A DNA stretch of 64,000 nt from Gammaproteobacteria bacterium (GTDB taxonomy: Bacteria; Pseudomonadota; Gammaproteobacteria; Xanthomonadales; Marinicellaceae), in NCBI GenBank assembly GCA_041395445.1, contig JAWLAO010000001.1:656501-720500 (forward strand). The letters run 5' to 3'. Below are positions 9,759-17,883 of this stretch, piece after piece. The position numbers and the translations under genes are program-made. The notes below the pieces were generated by a model. That model did no database searches. It was not told the origin of the DNA and saw nothing but the letters and a program-made list of their open reading frames with translations. How positions within the stretch are numbered: position 1 is the first letter of the stretch; each line of letters starts with the position of its first letter.

Positions 9759-10928
9759 ATTCAGGAAAATAAAACCATCGAAACAACTTCAAAAAAACTA
9801 ACAATTGCACTCATTGCCGGAGAGGATTCCGGTGATTTATTAGGTGCTGATTTAATTGACTCTTTGAAGTCTAAAAGACCTGATATTGAGTTCATCGGGG
9901 TTGGTGGCGAGAAAATGAAACGAGCCGGAATGGAACTCATCTGTACGAATAAGGAGTTTGCCATTATGGGCATTGCTGAAGTTGTCAAGAAACTTCCCAA
10001 ATTATTAAAACTCCGAAAACAAATCATCAAAGATATTATTCAAGCCAAACCGGATATCTTCATTGGAATTGACGCGCCGGATTTAAACTTTCCGATTGAA
10101 AAAAAACTTAAAAAGTCCAACATCAAAATCATTCATTACGTCAGTCCGTCGATATGGGCGTGGAGACCGAAACGTGTTGAAAAAATCAACCGAATTACCG
10201 ATCTGGTTATGACATTGTTTCCTTTTGAGCCGGATTATTATCTGAAATCGGGAGGAAGCGCTGTTTTTGTTGGCCATCCTCTGGCAAAGAATATCAGTAT
10301 AGAAATTGATAAACCCAAGTCTAAAAAAACACTCGGATTAAACCCAGACCAAGCGGCACTTGCAATTTTACCGGGTTCTCGGAGCAACGAACTCAAAGCT
10401 CATACAGAAATTTTCGTAAAAACCGCTTTAAAAATGCAAAAACAGTATCCGGAATTACAAATCATTTCTGCAAATACCAATCCGGAAAAAATTGATTTCA
10501 TTAAAAAAATTGCCGATCAAAACAATCTAAATATCCTAGTTTTTAATGATGCTACTGCTGTGTTAAAAGCCGCCGATTTTGCACTATTGGCATCAGGTAC
10601 TGTGGCATTGGAAGCCATGTTATGCAAAACACCGATGGTTGTTGGATATAAAATCTCACCAATCACCTACAGCATCGTTAAAACTTTTAAAATGATGTTA
10701 CTGCCTTATTATTCACTTCCGAATGTCTTATATGGTGACTTTCTTGTGGATGAAGTTTTGCAAAAGCAAATGACGGTAGAGAATTTATTGAATGCTTTAT
10801 TAAAATTACAAGAGACAAATAAACACGAAGAATTTATTAAAAATTTCACAAAGCTGCACCACTCATTATTAACTGACAAAGATGCTGCATCCAGAGTATT
10901 AGAATTTGCCGAGCAATGTCTGTTATAG
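9759..10928 (+). CDS. lpxB: LpxB, lipid-A-disaccharide synthase (probable ATT start)
   Basis: Condenses UDP-2,3-diacylglucosamine with lipid X in lipid A synthesis. Signatures include IALIAGEDSGDLLGADLI at the N-terminus, YVSPSIWAWRPKR (about residue 128), VGHPLA and LPGSRSNE. The conserved N-terminus begins by 9798, yet no in-frame ATG, GTG or TTG exists between the upstream stop at 9741 and that point; the first TTG (9864) would remove the GEDSGD loop. The ATT at 9759 has GAGG with a 5-base spacer before it and gives 389 residues, close to the normal 380 or so. The alternative is a frameshift in the A7 run at 9791-9797 joining an ATG at 9745. It overlaps rnhB by 13 bases. Confidence 0.9.
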   Translation: MQENKTIETTSKKLTIALIAGEDSGDLLGADLIDSLKSKRPDIEFIGVGGEKMKRAGMELICTNKEFAIMGIAEVVKKLPKLLKLRKQIIKDIIQAKPDIFIGIDAPDLNFPIEKKLKKSNIKIIHYVSPSIWAWRPKRVEKINRITDLVMTLFPFEPDYYLKSGGSAVFVGHPLAKNISIEIDKPKSKKTLGLNPDQAALAILPGSRSNELKAHTEIFVKTALKMQKQYPELQIISANTNPEKIDFIKKIADQNNLNILVFNDATAVLKAADFALLASGTVALEAMLCKTPMVVGYKISPITYSIVKTFKMMLLPYYSLPNVLYGDFLVDEVLQKQMTVENLLNALLKLQETNKHEEFIKNFTKLHHSLLTDKDAASRVLEFAEQCLL

Positions 10929-11485
10929 TTGGAGTGGATGAAGCCGGCAGAGGACCATTGGCAGGACCGGTCACGATTGCTGCGGTGATTCTCAAAAAAC
11001 CTATTCAGGGATTGAATGACTCCAAAAAACTCTCTGAAAAAAAACGACTGGAACTAGAGCAAATTATTATTGAGAACTCTCTGGAGTATTCCGTGATTCA
11101 TATTAGCACCGAAATCATAGAAGACATCAACATTCTGCAAGCCAGCCTTTTGGGAATGCAAAAAGCCGTGCAACAACTTCAATCTCCTTTTGACAAAATA
11201 CTGATTGACGGCAATAAATGTCCCAAGTTTTCAAAACCGGCAGAAGCTATTATTGGTGGTGATGGAATCATTGCTGAAATTTCAGCGGCATCAATTCTGG
11301 CAAAAAATGCTCGTGACCGACTGATGTTGCACATTCACAATGAATTTCCTCAATATGGTTTTAATAAACACAAAGGCTACGGAACCAAACTCCATTTAGA
11401 AATGCTCCAAAAATTCGGCCCCTGCCCTTATCATCGAAAAAGTTTTGCTCCGGTTCTGCAATTGTTGCAAACCGAATTGTTTTAA
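10916..11485 (+). CDS. rnhB: RnhB, ribonuclease HII
   Basis: Removes RNA from RNA-DNA hybrids, including single misincorporated ribonucleotides. The N-terminus VGVDEAGRGPLAGPV carries the catalytic DEAGRGP motif. ISAASILAKNARDR and the C-terminal block HKGYGTKLHLEML complete the type 2 RNase H pattern. The 189-residue length is typical. It is translationally coupled to lpxB, the usual gammaproteobacterial arrangement, but dnaE does not follow. Confidence 0.97.
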   Translation: MSVIVGVDEAGRGPLAGPVTIAAVILKKPIQGLNDSKKLSEKKRLELEQIIIENSLEYSVIHISTEIIEDINILQASLLGMQKAVQQLQSPFDKILIDGNKCPKFSKPAEAIIGGDGIIAEISAASILAKNARDRLMLHIHNEFPQYGFNKHKGYGTKLHLEMLQKFGPCPYHRKSFAPVLQLLQTELF

Positions 11486-11592
11486 TGATTCGATTTTTAT
11501 TGACTCGTTTGAGTAATTATCTTCCAGCAACCAAATAGTTTAAAGTATTAATCTATTTTTTGAATCGTTATGCTCTAAATATACTATTTTAA

Positions 11593-11616
11593 TATATTAG
11601 ATGTTTCTAATATAAT
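11593..11616 (+). promoter_or_regulatory. Promoter -10 overlapped by a perfect 9-bp inverted repeat, upstream of the peroxiredoxin
   Basis: TATATTAGA (11593-11601) and TCTAATATA (11606-11614) form a perfect inverted repeat with a 4-base spacer. A consensus -10 box TATAAT lies at 11611-11616, overlapping the right arm. A protein on this site would compete with RNA polymerase, as expected for a repressor of the downstream antioxidant gene. The regulator is unknown; an ArsR-, Rrf2- or MarR-like dimer would fit the size. Confidence 0.6.
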
Positions 11617-11669
11617 AACCGCATGTTTTAAGAAAACAGTAATTTAATATAAAAATTTGGAGAATAAAA

Positions 11670-12320
11670 ATGCAAGAACAAACAAATGAAATCGTACAAT
11701 TTCCACAATTGAACAAACCGGCTCCCAACTTTAAAGCAAGAACAACTCATGGTACTGTTGAGTTATCAGACTACAAAGGCAAATGGTTGGTTCTTTTTTC
11801 ACATCCGGCAGACTTTACTCCGGTGTGTACAACTGAATTTATGGCATTCGCCAAACATTATGATGAATTTCAGGCGGAAGGAGCTGATCTTTTGGGTTTA
11901 TCAATTGACAGCTACTACAGTCACGTTGCATGGGTTCGCAACATCAAGGAGAAATTCGGAGTGGATATCCAATTCCCTATCATCGAAGACTTGTCCATGA
12001 ATGTCGCAAAGGCTTATGGAATGATTCATCCCGGAGCTGCTGATACTTCAGCCGTCAGAGCCACTTTTATTATTGACCCGGAAGGTGTATTGAGAGCAAT
12101 GGTGTATTATCCAATGACAAATGGTCGTTCCATTCCCGAGTTTTTAAGAGTTCTAAGAGCGCTGAAAGCCTCAGATGCGAACAAAATAGCGACTCCTGAA
12201 GGATGGCAGCCCGGTGATAAAGTCATTGTTCCACCACCACAAGATATGGATGCAGTTGATCAGAGACTTAATTCTGATGCCGAATGTGTTGACTGGTACT
12301 TCTGTAAGAAAAGCCTGTAA
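11670..12320 (+). CDS. Peroxiredoxin, Prx6 (1-Cys-like) subfamily
   Basis: Reduces hydrogen peroxide and organic hydroperoxides. The peroxidatic cysteine sits in SHPADFTPVCTTEF (about residue 53), the Prx6 signature. Two more cysteines occur in the tail ECVDWYFCKKS, as in bacterial and archaeal Prx6-type enzymes that use a C-terminal resolving cysteine. The 216-residue length fits. The ATG is preceded by TTTGGAGAA. It is a single-gene unit: its own promoter/operator lies upstream and a strong terminator follows. Confidence 0.93.
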   Translation: MQEQTNEIVQFPQLNKPAPNFKARTTHGTVELSDYKGKWLVLFSHPADFTPVCTTEFMAFAKHYDEFQAEGADLLGLSIDSYYSHVAWVRNIKEKFGVDIQFPIIEDLSMNVAKAYGMIHPGAADTSAVRATFIIDPEGVLRAMVYYPMTNGRSIPEFLRVLRALKASDANKIATPEGWQPGDKVIVPPPQDMDAVDQRLNSDAECVDWYFCKKSL

Positions 12321-12330
12321 TTAACCTCGC

Positions 12331-12374
12331 AAGTATCCCTGTTATCTTAATCTGGGTTTCAGGGATACTTTTTT
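12331..12374 (+). terminator. Rho-independent terminator after the peroxiredoxin
   Basis: AAGTATCCCTG (12331-12341) pairs perfectly with CAGGGATACTT (12360-12370), an 11-bp stem with an 18-base loop, followed by a T run to 12374. It lies 11 bases past the stop codon. Confidence 0.92.
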
Positions 12375-12438
12375 GAAATAAAAACTTGAACCAACACAAC
12401 GCTTCATATTCTAATGATTCAATTTCCGATACTGTATT

Positions 12439-13299
12439 ATGATGAAAGTAGAAACTTTTTTTGATAAAGACACCTCAACATTTACATACATTGTGATTGA
12501 TGAAAGCACTGATAAATGCGCTGTGATTGATTCCGTACTCGATTATGATCAGTATTCTGGTCGTTTTACTACAAAAAGCGCCGATAAGATTATCGAATAT
12601 ATTCGTACCAACAACCTAACCAACGAGTGGATACTTGAAACTCATATCCATGCAGACCATATTACTGCTGCTTTCTACTTACAAAAACAGATAGGTGGAA
12701 AAACCGCAATTGGTTCAAAAATAACTGACGTCTTAAAACTCTGGGTTCCCTTATTCGCAACTGAAGAAGACACTCCAATCACCGGAGAACAATTTGATGT
12801 TTTATTTGAAGATAGCGAGACTTTCAGTATTGGAAATCTGGATGCAAAAGTAATGCACACTCCAGGTCACACTCCGGCCTGCTCAACCTATCTCATTGGA
12901 GATTCAGTGTTTGTCGGAGACACTTTATTCGCTCCCGAAAGGGGAACCGCCAGAGCTGATTTTCCCGGTGGAAATGCTTCGGATTTATTCGAATCGATTC
13001 AAAAAATTTATCGACTCCCTGATGAAACAAAAATCTATCTCTGTCATGATTATCCCACTGTTAATGAAGAAGCAATCAGTCAAACTACAGTTGCTGAGCA
13101 AAAGCAACTCAATGCGATGATAAAGACAGGTACGAAAAAAAAGGATTACATTTTGATGAGGGAGACAAGAGATAAAACACTGAGTGTTCCTAAACTCATA
13201 CTTCCATCAATTCAAACCAACCTCAGACTAGGAAACTTTGGAAAAGTATCAAAAAATGGCAATCAGTATATAAAAATTCCCATTAATAAAATTCAATGA
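12439..13299 (+). CDS. MBL-fold hydrolase of the persulfide dioxygenase / Blh type
   Basis: A 286-residue metallo-beta-lactamase-fold protein. The metal site is visible as ETHIHADHITAA (HxHxDH, about residue 70), HTPGHTPAC (about residue 140), GDTLFAPERGTAR (about residue 160) and LCHDYP (about residue 205). The GDTLF-x(6)-ARADF pattern resembles ETHE1/Blh enzymes that oxidise glutathione persulfide, rather than glyoxalase II. No rhodanese domain is fused. It sits just after the peroxiredoxin terminator, so it is probably transcribed separately. Substrate assignment is inference; an adjacent ATG pair (12439, 12442) leaves the exact start open. Confidence 0.8.
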   Translation: MMKVETFFDKDTSTFTYIVIDESTDKCAVIDSVLDYDQYSGRFTTKSADKIIEYIRTNNLTNEWILETHIHADHITAAFYLQKQIGGKTAIGSKITDVLKLWVPLFATEEDTPITGEQFDVLFEDSETFSIGNLDAKVMHTPGHTPACSTYLIGDSVFVGDTLFAPERGTARADFPGGNASDLFESIQKIYRLPDETKIYLCHDYPTVNEEAISQTTVAEQKQLNAMIKTGTKKKDYILMRETRDKTLSVPKLILPSIQTNLRLGNFGKVSKNGNQYIKIPINKIQ

Positions 13300-13338
13300 T
13301 AATTTCTTAAAATATTGTTGAGCCTATGGTGTAAAATT

Positions 13339-13361
13339 TAATTTGAATTAGATTCAAATTA
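13339..13361 (+). promoter_or_regulatory. Palindrome upstream of the VIT/DUF2135 gene
   Basis: TAATTTGAAT and ATTCAAATTA form a perfect 10-bp inverted repeat around a 3-base spacer, about 93 bases before the ATG at 13454. No T run follows, so it looks like an operator rather than a terminator. The binding protein is unknown. Confidence 0.4.
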
Positions 13362-13453
13362 TTTTCTGAAAGTTTTAAGGAAAATCTCTGGGAATTTAGC
13401 CCTTTAATATAACCCATTCGTATACAGACTATTATAAATTTTGAGAAGCTGAA

Positions 13454-16420
13454 ATGAAAAACTGTATTGTTACTGTATTATTGATATTAACTTTTTCTAT
13501 AACTGTATACGCCCAAAACCAGCCTACAGAAAGAAGACCTCCCCCACCAATCACAATCACTCCAACCGAAAGAACCGAGCATCCTGTTGAGGTCTCAGCA
13601 TTTCATGTTGATAGCAAAATTTTTGGAAATCTTTCGCAAACAGAAATCACAATCAGCTTCTATAATCCGAACAACCGTACTCTTACTGCTGATTTTATTT
13701 TTCCCATTCCAGAAAACTCCACGATGAATGGTTACTCACTTGACATTAATGGCGTGATGATTGATGGCGTAGCTGTTGAAAAGAAAAAAGCCCGTGTCAC
13801 ATTTGAAAAAATTATAAGACAGGGGATTGATCCGGGTTTGGTGGAAAAAGTCGCCGGCAATGTATTTAAAACGAGAATATTTCCGCTCAATTCAAAACAA
13901 TCCAGAACCATTATAATTAAATTCTCCACAGTTCTTGCAAAAAATAATGACGCCTATGCGTATCAAATTCCGTTAATGTCCGGTCAGTTGGTAAAAGAAT
14001 TTTCAATCAAAGTAGAGGCTATTAATCTGGATGCTAAACCAATTTTCACCGACAGCCAGTTCGATAAACTTGATTTTTCTAAATGGCATAATGCTTATAT
14101 GGCGGAATTTAAAAAATCTCAATTTACTATTGAAAAACCAATAACAATTAAAGTTCCTGACTTATCAGGAGATACCGTTATCATAGGGAAAAATACCAAT
14201 GATGAATATTGGTTTTCAATCAGCCAAAATCTGCATGAGAATTTTTTCAAGAAATTAAAACAAGACAAGAAAAAACAAATAAATAAAGCCAACCTCATCT
14301 GGGATGCTTCCCACTCCCGCAGAGATGCAAATCATGAGACAGAACTCAAATTATTGAATGAGTTTTTCAATCAATATCAGGATTTGCAAGTCAATTTGTA
14401 TGTATTGAGAAACAAGGTTAAATTTGTGGAGAAATTCAAGGTTAGCAATGGCAATTGGAAAGATTTGAAAGCTCATTTGAAAAATATCGAATATGACGGA
14501 GCAACCAACTTCTCAGAGTTGAATAATATAAATCAATATTCTGATATCAACTTACTTTTTAGTGATGGTTTGCACACTTTTGCCAAAAAGGAAAAAATCA
14601 AATTCCAGCAGCCGCTTTTCGTATTTTCCAGCAATCTCAGCAATAATACCAATTTCAACCGGCAACTGTCGGAACAAAATGGCGGACAATCGTTTCACCT
14701 AACTGACCAAACTGACTTTGAAAAAACTATCAACTCATTCACTCAAGCCAGATTGCAGATATTATCCATTGAAGTTTTGAAAGGTAAAATAGAAAACTTG
14801 GCAGATTTTCCCAAATCAGTCAACCTCAACAATCCACAGCCACTCACTGGAAAACTCTTATCTGATGAAGCGACTCTGCTGATTCATTACGGACAATCAG
14901 GCAATATCATTGAATCAACAAAAATTGTTTTGAATCGAAATGATGTCTTGGAAACAGACCTACCGGAACAAATTTGGGCTCAACAGAAATTGCAATCACT
15001 ACAGAAAGATGCAGAATTTAACAAGTATAATATTATCAACCTCAGTCAGAAATATTCTTTGGTTAGTGACTTTACCTCATTGATTGTACTGGAAAACTTG
15101 CAACAATATGTAGAACACAAAATCGAACCTCCAAAATCTCTGCGCGAAATGCGTCAACAATACTTTGCTCAGATCACGCAAAGCAAAAAAGACAAACAGG
15201 AAAAAGAATCCAACAAAGTCGAACAAGTCATCAGCATGTGGCAGGAAAGAAAAAACTGGTGGGATAAAGAATTTCCAAGTAAGCCAGCTAAGAGAATAAA
15301 TAAACCACAAGAGAGTTTTGAAGATGAATCTGATGATAGAGTTGTAATGAATAGTGCACCAATCTTAGATTTTGTAGCTAATGAAGAAGAAACAGAAGAA
15401 CTTGGCAAGCAGATTCCCATTGGAGCACCGATGCGAGCTCCTTCATCTGAAGTTAAAAGCAAGAAAAAAGAAAATTCTGCAAATGTTGCCTCCATCAAAA
15501 TCAGCGAATGGAATCCGGATACACCCTATTTAAAAGCACTTGAAAATACAAAAAAATCCAGTCGGGAAAATAAGTATTATCAATTAAAGCAAGATTATCT
15601 CAACTCCCCTGCTTTTTATTTTGATGTTGCCAACTTCTTTTTCAAAAATGAACAACAAGAACTGGGATTACAAGTTTTATCCAATATTGCCGAACTAAAG
15701 ATTCAGGACAGTCGTTTGTTACGCACTATGGCGATGAAACTCAGAGAGTTTAACTATCTGGATTTAAGCATTGATACTTATCGCAAAGTTCTTGAAGACA
15801 GAGACGAAGAACCTCAATCCTATCGTGATTTGGCATTGGTTCTGGCACAAAGAGCCGATCAATCCGACTCAACAAAAGAAGATTTGCAACAAGCCATCAA
15901 GCTATTATACAAAGTGATTACAGAAAGCTGGGATCGTTTTCATGGAATAGAAGTTACAGTTTTAATGGAAATCAACCAATTGATTCCAAGATTACAAAAA
16001 CACAGTATTGACTACTCGTTTGTTGATGAACGACTGATCCAGTTGCTGGATGTGGATATGCGTATTGTCCTTAGTTGGGATAGTGATATGACAGATATTG
16101 ACCTTTGGGTTATTGAACCCAGCGGTGAAAAAGTGACTTACAGCAACACTCTTTCATCTGTTGGTGGTATGTTCCATCAGGACTTCACGGGTGGTTATGG
16201 GCCTGAAGAATATCTCATCAAAAAAGCACCTAAAGGCGAATACACTATCAAAGTGCATTTCTACGGCAACAATTCTCCGGAATTGACAGGTGCAACCACA
16301 CTTTATGTCGATGTTATAACCAACTTCGCTCGTGGCAGTCAAAAGTCACAGACCTTGAGTCTTAGACTGGACAAAGCTGATGAGGACTATTTGGTTGGGA
16401 AAATTTCTTTTGGCGAATAA
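13454..16420 (+). CDS. Exported VIT-domain / VWA-like protein with C-terminal DUF2135
   Basis: A 988-residue protein with a signal peptide (about residues 1-20, ending VYAQ). A VIT domain follows (about 45-170; PNNRTLTADFIFPIP and KKKARVTFEKI), then a degenerate VWA-like domain (about 285-440) with DASHSR in place of the metal-binding DxSxS motif. A charged, low-complexity stretch comes next (about 580-680), then a helical TPR-like region, and finally a DUF2135 beta domain (about 880-985; LSWDSDMTDIDLWVIEPSGE). The architecture resembles inter-alpha-trypsin-like surface proteins. Function is unknown; a surface or periplasmic scaffolding role is an inference. It stands alone, with a terminator behind it. 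Confidence 0.85.
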   Translation: MKNCIVTVLLILTFSITVYAQNQPTERRPPPPITITPTERTEHPVEVSAFHVDSKIFGNLSQTEITISFYNPNNRTLTADFIFPIPENSTMNGYSLDINGVMIDGVAVEKKKARVTFEKIIRQGIDPGLVEKVAGNVFKTRIFPLNSKQSRTIIIKFSTVLAKNNDAYAYQIPLMSGQLVKEFSIKVEAINLDAKPIFTDSQFDKLDFSKWHNAYMAEFKKSQFTIEKPITIKVPDLSGDTVIIGKNTNDEYWFSISQNLHENFFKKLKQDKKKQINKANLIWDASHSRRDANHETELKLLNEFFNQYQDLQVNLYVLRNKVKFVEKFKVSNGNWKDLKAHLKNIEYDGATNFSELNNINQYSDINLLFSDGLHTFAKKEKIKFQQPLFVFSSNLSNNTNFNRQLSEQNGGQSFHLTDQTDFEKTINSFTQARLQILSIEVLKGKIENLADFPKSVNLNNPQPLTGKLLSDEATLLIHYGQSGNIIESTKIVLNRNDVLETDLPEQIWAQQKLQSLQKDAEFNKYNIINLSQKYSLVSDFTSLIVLENLQQYVEHKIEPPKSLREMRQQYFAQITQSKKDKQEKESNKVEQVISMWQERKNWWDKEFPSKPAKRINKPQESFEDESDDRVVMNSAPILDFVANEEETEELGKQIPIGAPMRAPSSEVKSKKKENSANVASIKISEWNPDTPYLKALENTKKSSRENKYYQLKQDYLNSPAFYFDVANFFFKNEQQELGLQVLSNIAELKIQDSRLLRTMAMKLREFNYLDLSIDTYRKVLEDRDEEPQSYRDLALVLAQRADQSDSTKEDLQQAIKLLYKVITESWDRFHGIEVTVLMEINQLIPRLQKHSIDYSFVDERLIQLLDVDMRIVLSWDSDMTDIDLWVIEPSGEKVTYSNTLSSVGGMFHQDFTGGYGPEEYLIKKAPKGEYTIKVHFYGNNSPELTGATTLYVDVITNFARGSQKSQTLSLRLDKADEDYLVGKISFGE

Positions 16421-16432
16421 TTAACCGAGACG

Positions 16433-16463
16433 GCGGAGTTGGGTCTTACAACTCCGCTTTTTT
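16433..16463 (+). terminator. Rho-independent terminator after the VIT/DUF2135 gene
   Basis: GCGGAGTTG (16433-16441) pairs with CAACTCCGC (16449-16457), a 9-bp GC-rich stem with a 7-base loop, followed by six T (16458-16463). Confidence 0.93.
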
Positions 16464-16521
16464 GGTGGTTTGGAAGCTGTTTTAAAGGCAACGATTCTGG
16501 TTCTATTCATTTCTTCTCTGC

Positions 16522-17124
16522 CTAATCATCCCATATAAATAATTCAGGCGTATCTTTATCTTGCTTGTACTTACAATCCCCTGTCAATAACAGAACGTAA
16601 TAAAACATTTCATATGGATCTTTAATTCCCAAAGAGTTTAGAGATTTAACCAGTTTGGTATTATTATTTTTTAATTCCCAGTTATCAATAACCCAATACA
16701 TTAGATTATCTATATATGTTAGGATATCACGATTAATTATTTTACTTGAATCATCAGTCTTAAATGCGCGGTTGATTTCTTTGATTGGATATCTTTTTGA
16801 CATATCATTAAGTACAGAACTTAGATAAGCATCATAAACTTCACCTTTATCAAATAAATTACTGTTACATTCTTTGATTATTGAGTTTCTTTTTAGTATT
16901 GCTAATAAACCAGAATCTAACAACATATTTAGTTCATCAATTGCCTGCTTTGTATTGTCGGGAGGAGTTACATGCTCTTTTACATAAATAGGCCAAAAAT
17001 ATGACCTATCAATTCCCTCATATAGACTTATTGTCCTATAAAATTTAATAGTCTTTCTAGTCTCGATGTTGTTTGAACAACCTAAAAGAGAGAGTATTAC
17101 TAAGATCTTTGATAATGTTTTCAT
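16522..17124 (-). CDS. Putative lipoprotein of unknown function
   Basis: A 200-residue protein whose N-terminus MKTLSKILVILSLLGCSNN is a lipoprotein signal peptide with lipobox LLGC (Cys16). The acceptor is followed by Ser-Asn, not Asp, so outer-membrane sorting is likely. The rest is charged and mostly helical, with no recognised domain. It looks AT-rich compared with its neighbours and has no operon partner, which is compatible with acquired or fast-evolving DNA. Its start overlaps a possible 32-codon frame (17121-17219) and lies beside what looks like a gene remnant. Confidence 0.75.
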   Translation of the reverse strand: MKTLSKILVILSLLGCSNNIETRKTIKFYRTISLYEGIDRSYFWPIYVKEHVTPPDNTKQAIDELNMLLDSGLLAILKRNSIIKECNSNLFDKGEVYDAYLSSVLNDMSKRYPIKEINRAFKTDDSSKIINRDILTYIDNLMYWVIDNWELKNNNTKLVKSLNSLGIKDPYEMFYYVLLLTGDCKYKQDKDTPELFIWDD

Positions 17125-17219
17125 TTTTTCAATATTTTATCTATATGGAATACAGTTGCTACAGAATTCATGCCCAACTCTAGCATCATTTGGTATTTTA
17201 ACTGAATAACCTGAGACAT
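17121..17219 (-). CDS. Possible 32-residue leader ORF before the lipoprotein
   Basis: On the minus strand an ATG at 17219 is preceded by GGAGAG with a short spacer and opens 32 codons (MSQVIQLKYQMMLELGMNS...) whose TGA overlaps the lipoprotein ATG as ATGA. That is the layout of a translationally coupled leader. No homologue is recognised, and the same bases also read as part of a gene remnant in another frame, so confidence is low. Confidence 0.25.
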   Translation of the reverse strand: MSQVIQLKYQMMLELGMNSVATVFHIDKILKK

Positions 17220-17276
17220 ACATCTCTCCAAAAATATCCTACGAATCAATGGGATCAAAGTTATTGGTTTTTAAAT
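17137..17276 (-). pseudogene. Possible remnant of an unidentified protein C-terminus
   Basis: One minus-strand frame starting at the end of the adenosyltransferase gene reads NNFDPIDS, then a TAG, then DIFGEMYVSGYSVKIPNDAR and GHEFCSNCIPYR before a stop. The composition looks like real protein, but there is no start and there is an internal stop. It may be the tail of a decayed gene. No family could be assigned. Confidence 0.25.
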
Positions 17277-17806
17277 TAAACATTCCACAATTCCTCTTCA
17301 GTCTCATCGGTCACTCTGGCGACTACAAACAACCAGTCAGATAGTCGGTTGATATAAACTTTGAGCAAGGGGTTGAATTCATGTGATTTTGAAGCACTTA
17401 CAACTCTTCGCTCCGCTCGGCGACAAATGCTTCTGGACATGTGTAGGCGAGCAGTCAGTTCGCTTCCGGCAGGTAATACAAAGTTTTTTAAAGGTAGCAA
17501 TGATTGATTGTATGATTGAATGGAATCATCCAGAGTTTCAATATCCTTGTGTTTAATCAGCAAGGAGCCCTCTAAACATAAATCACCACCATAATTAAAA
17601 AGTGTGTTTTGTAATTCTTTCAGTTCTTTTTGCAACTTTGAATTTGTACAAACACAGCGAACCAAACCAATCGAACTGTTCAGTTCATCAATTACACCTA
17701 TGGCTTCAATCAATGAATCATCCTTTGCTATCCTTTCTCCTGATGCGAGCCCTGTTGTTCCGTCATCACCTGTTTTTGTCACAATTTTACTGAGTCGATT
17801 GCCCAT
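17276..17806 (-). CDS. ATP:cob(I)alamin adenosyltransferase, PduO type
   Basis: Makes adenosylcobalamin from cob(I)alamin and ATP. The N-terminal TKTGDDGTTGLASGERI is the ATP-binding motif of PduO/MMAB enzymes. IGVIDELNSSIGLVR (about residue 36), the RSICRRAERRV motif (about residue 128) and the C-terminal INRLSDWLFVVAR complete the family pattern. The 176 residues match the single-domain enzyme. It is divergent from gcvT across a 77-base gap, and no B12-dependent enzyme is encoded in the window. Confidence 0.94.
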   Translation of the reverse strand: MGNRLSKIVTKTGDDGTTGLASGERIAKDDSLIEAIGVIDELNSSIGLVRCVCTNSKLQKELKELQNTLFNYGGDLCLEGSLLIKHKDIETLDDSIQSYNQSLLPLKNFVLPAGSELTARLHMSRSICRRAERRVVSASKSHEFNPLLKVYINRLSDWLFVVARVTDETEEELWNV

Positions 17807-17853
17807 ATTTTTCTTAATCTACTGGTTTTATTTTGCAACAAATAGTATAGTTC

Positions 17854-17880
17854 ACAAAGTTTAAATTTAGCAAACTTTGT
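17854..17880 (+). promoter_or_regulatory. Perfect 9-bp inverted repeat abutting the gcvT start
   Basis: ACAAAGTTT (17854-17862) and AAACTTTGT (17872-17880) form a perfect inverted repeat with a 9-base spacer, ending 3 bases before the gcvT ATG. There is no Shine-Dalgarno sequence between it and the start. It could be an operator for the divergent adenosyltransferase and gcv genes, or an RNA hairpin controlling gcvT translation. No glycine riboswitch can fit in the 77-base gap. Confidence 0.45.
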
Positions 17881-17883
17881 TCT

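Noticed and set aside
9864..10928. lpxB starting at the TTG at 9864
   Set aside because: It would cut off the conserved IALIAGEDSGDLLGADL segment, which is in frame and well preserved upstream.
11486..11592. Terminator after rnhB
   Set aside because: The stretch is AT-rich but has no convincing GC stem followed by a T run.
17807..17883. Glycine riboswitch before gcvT
   Set aside because: The divergent gap is only 77 bases, too short for even one glycine aptamer, and no aptamer-like helices were seen.
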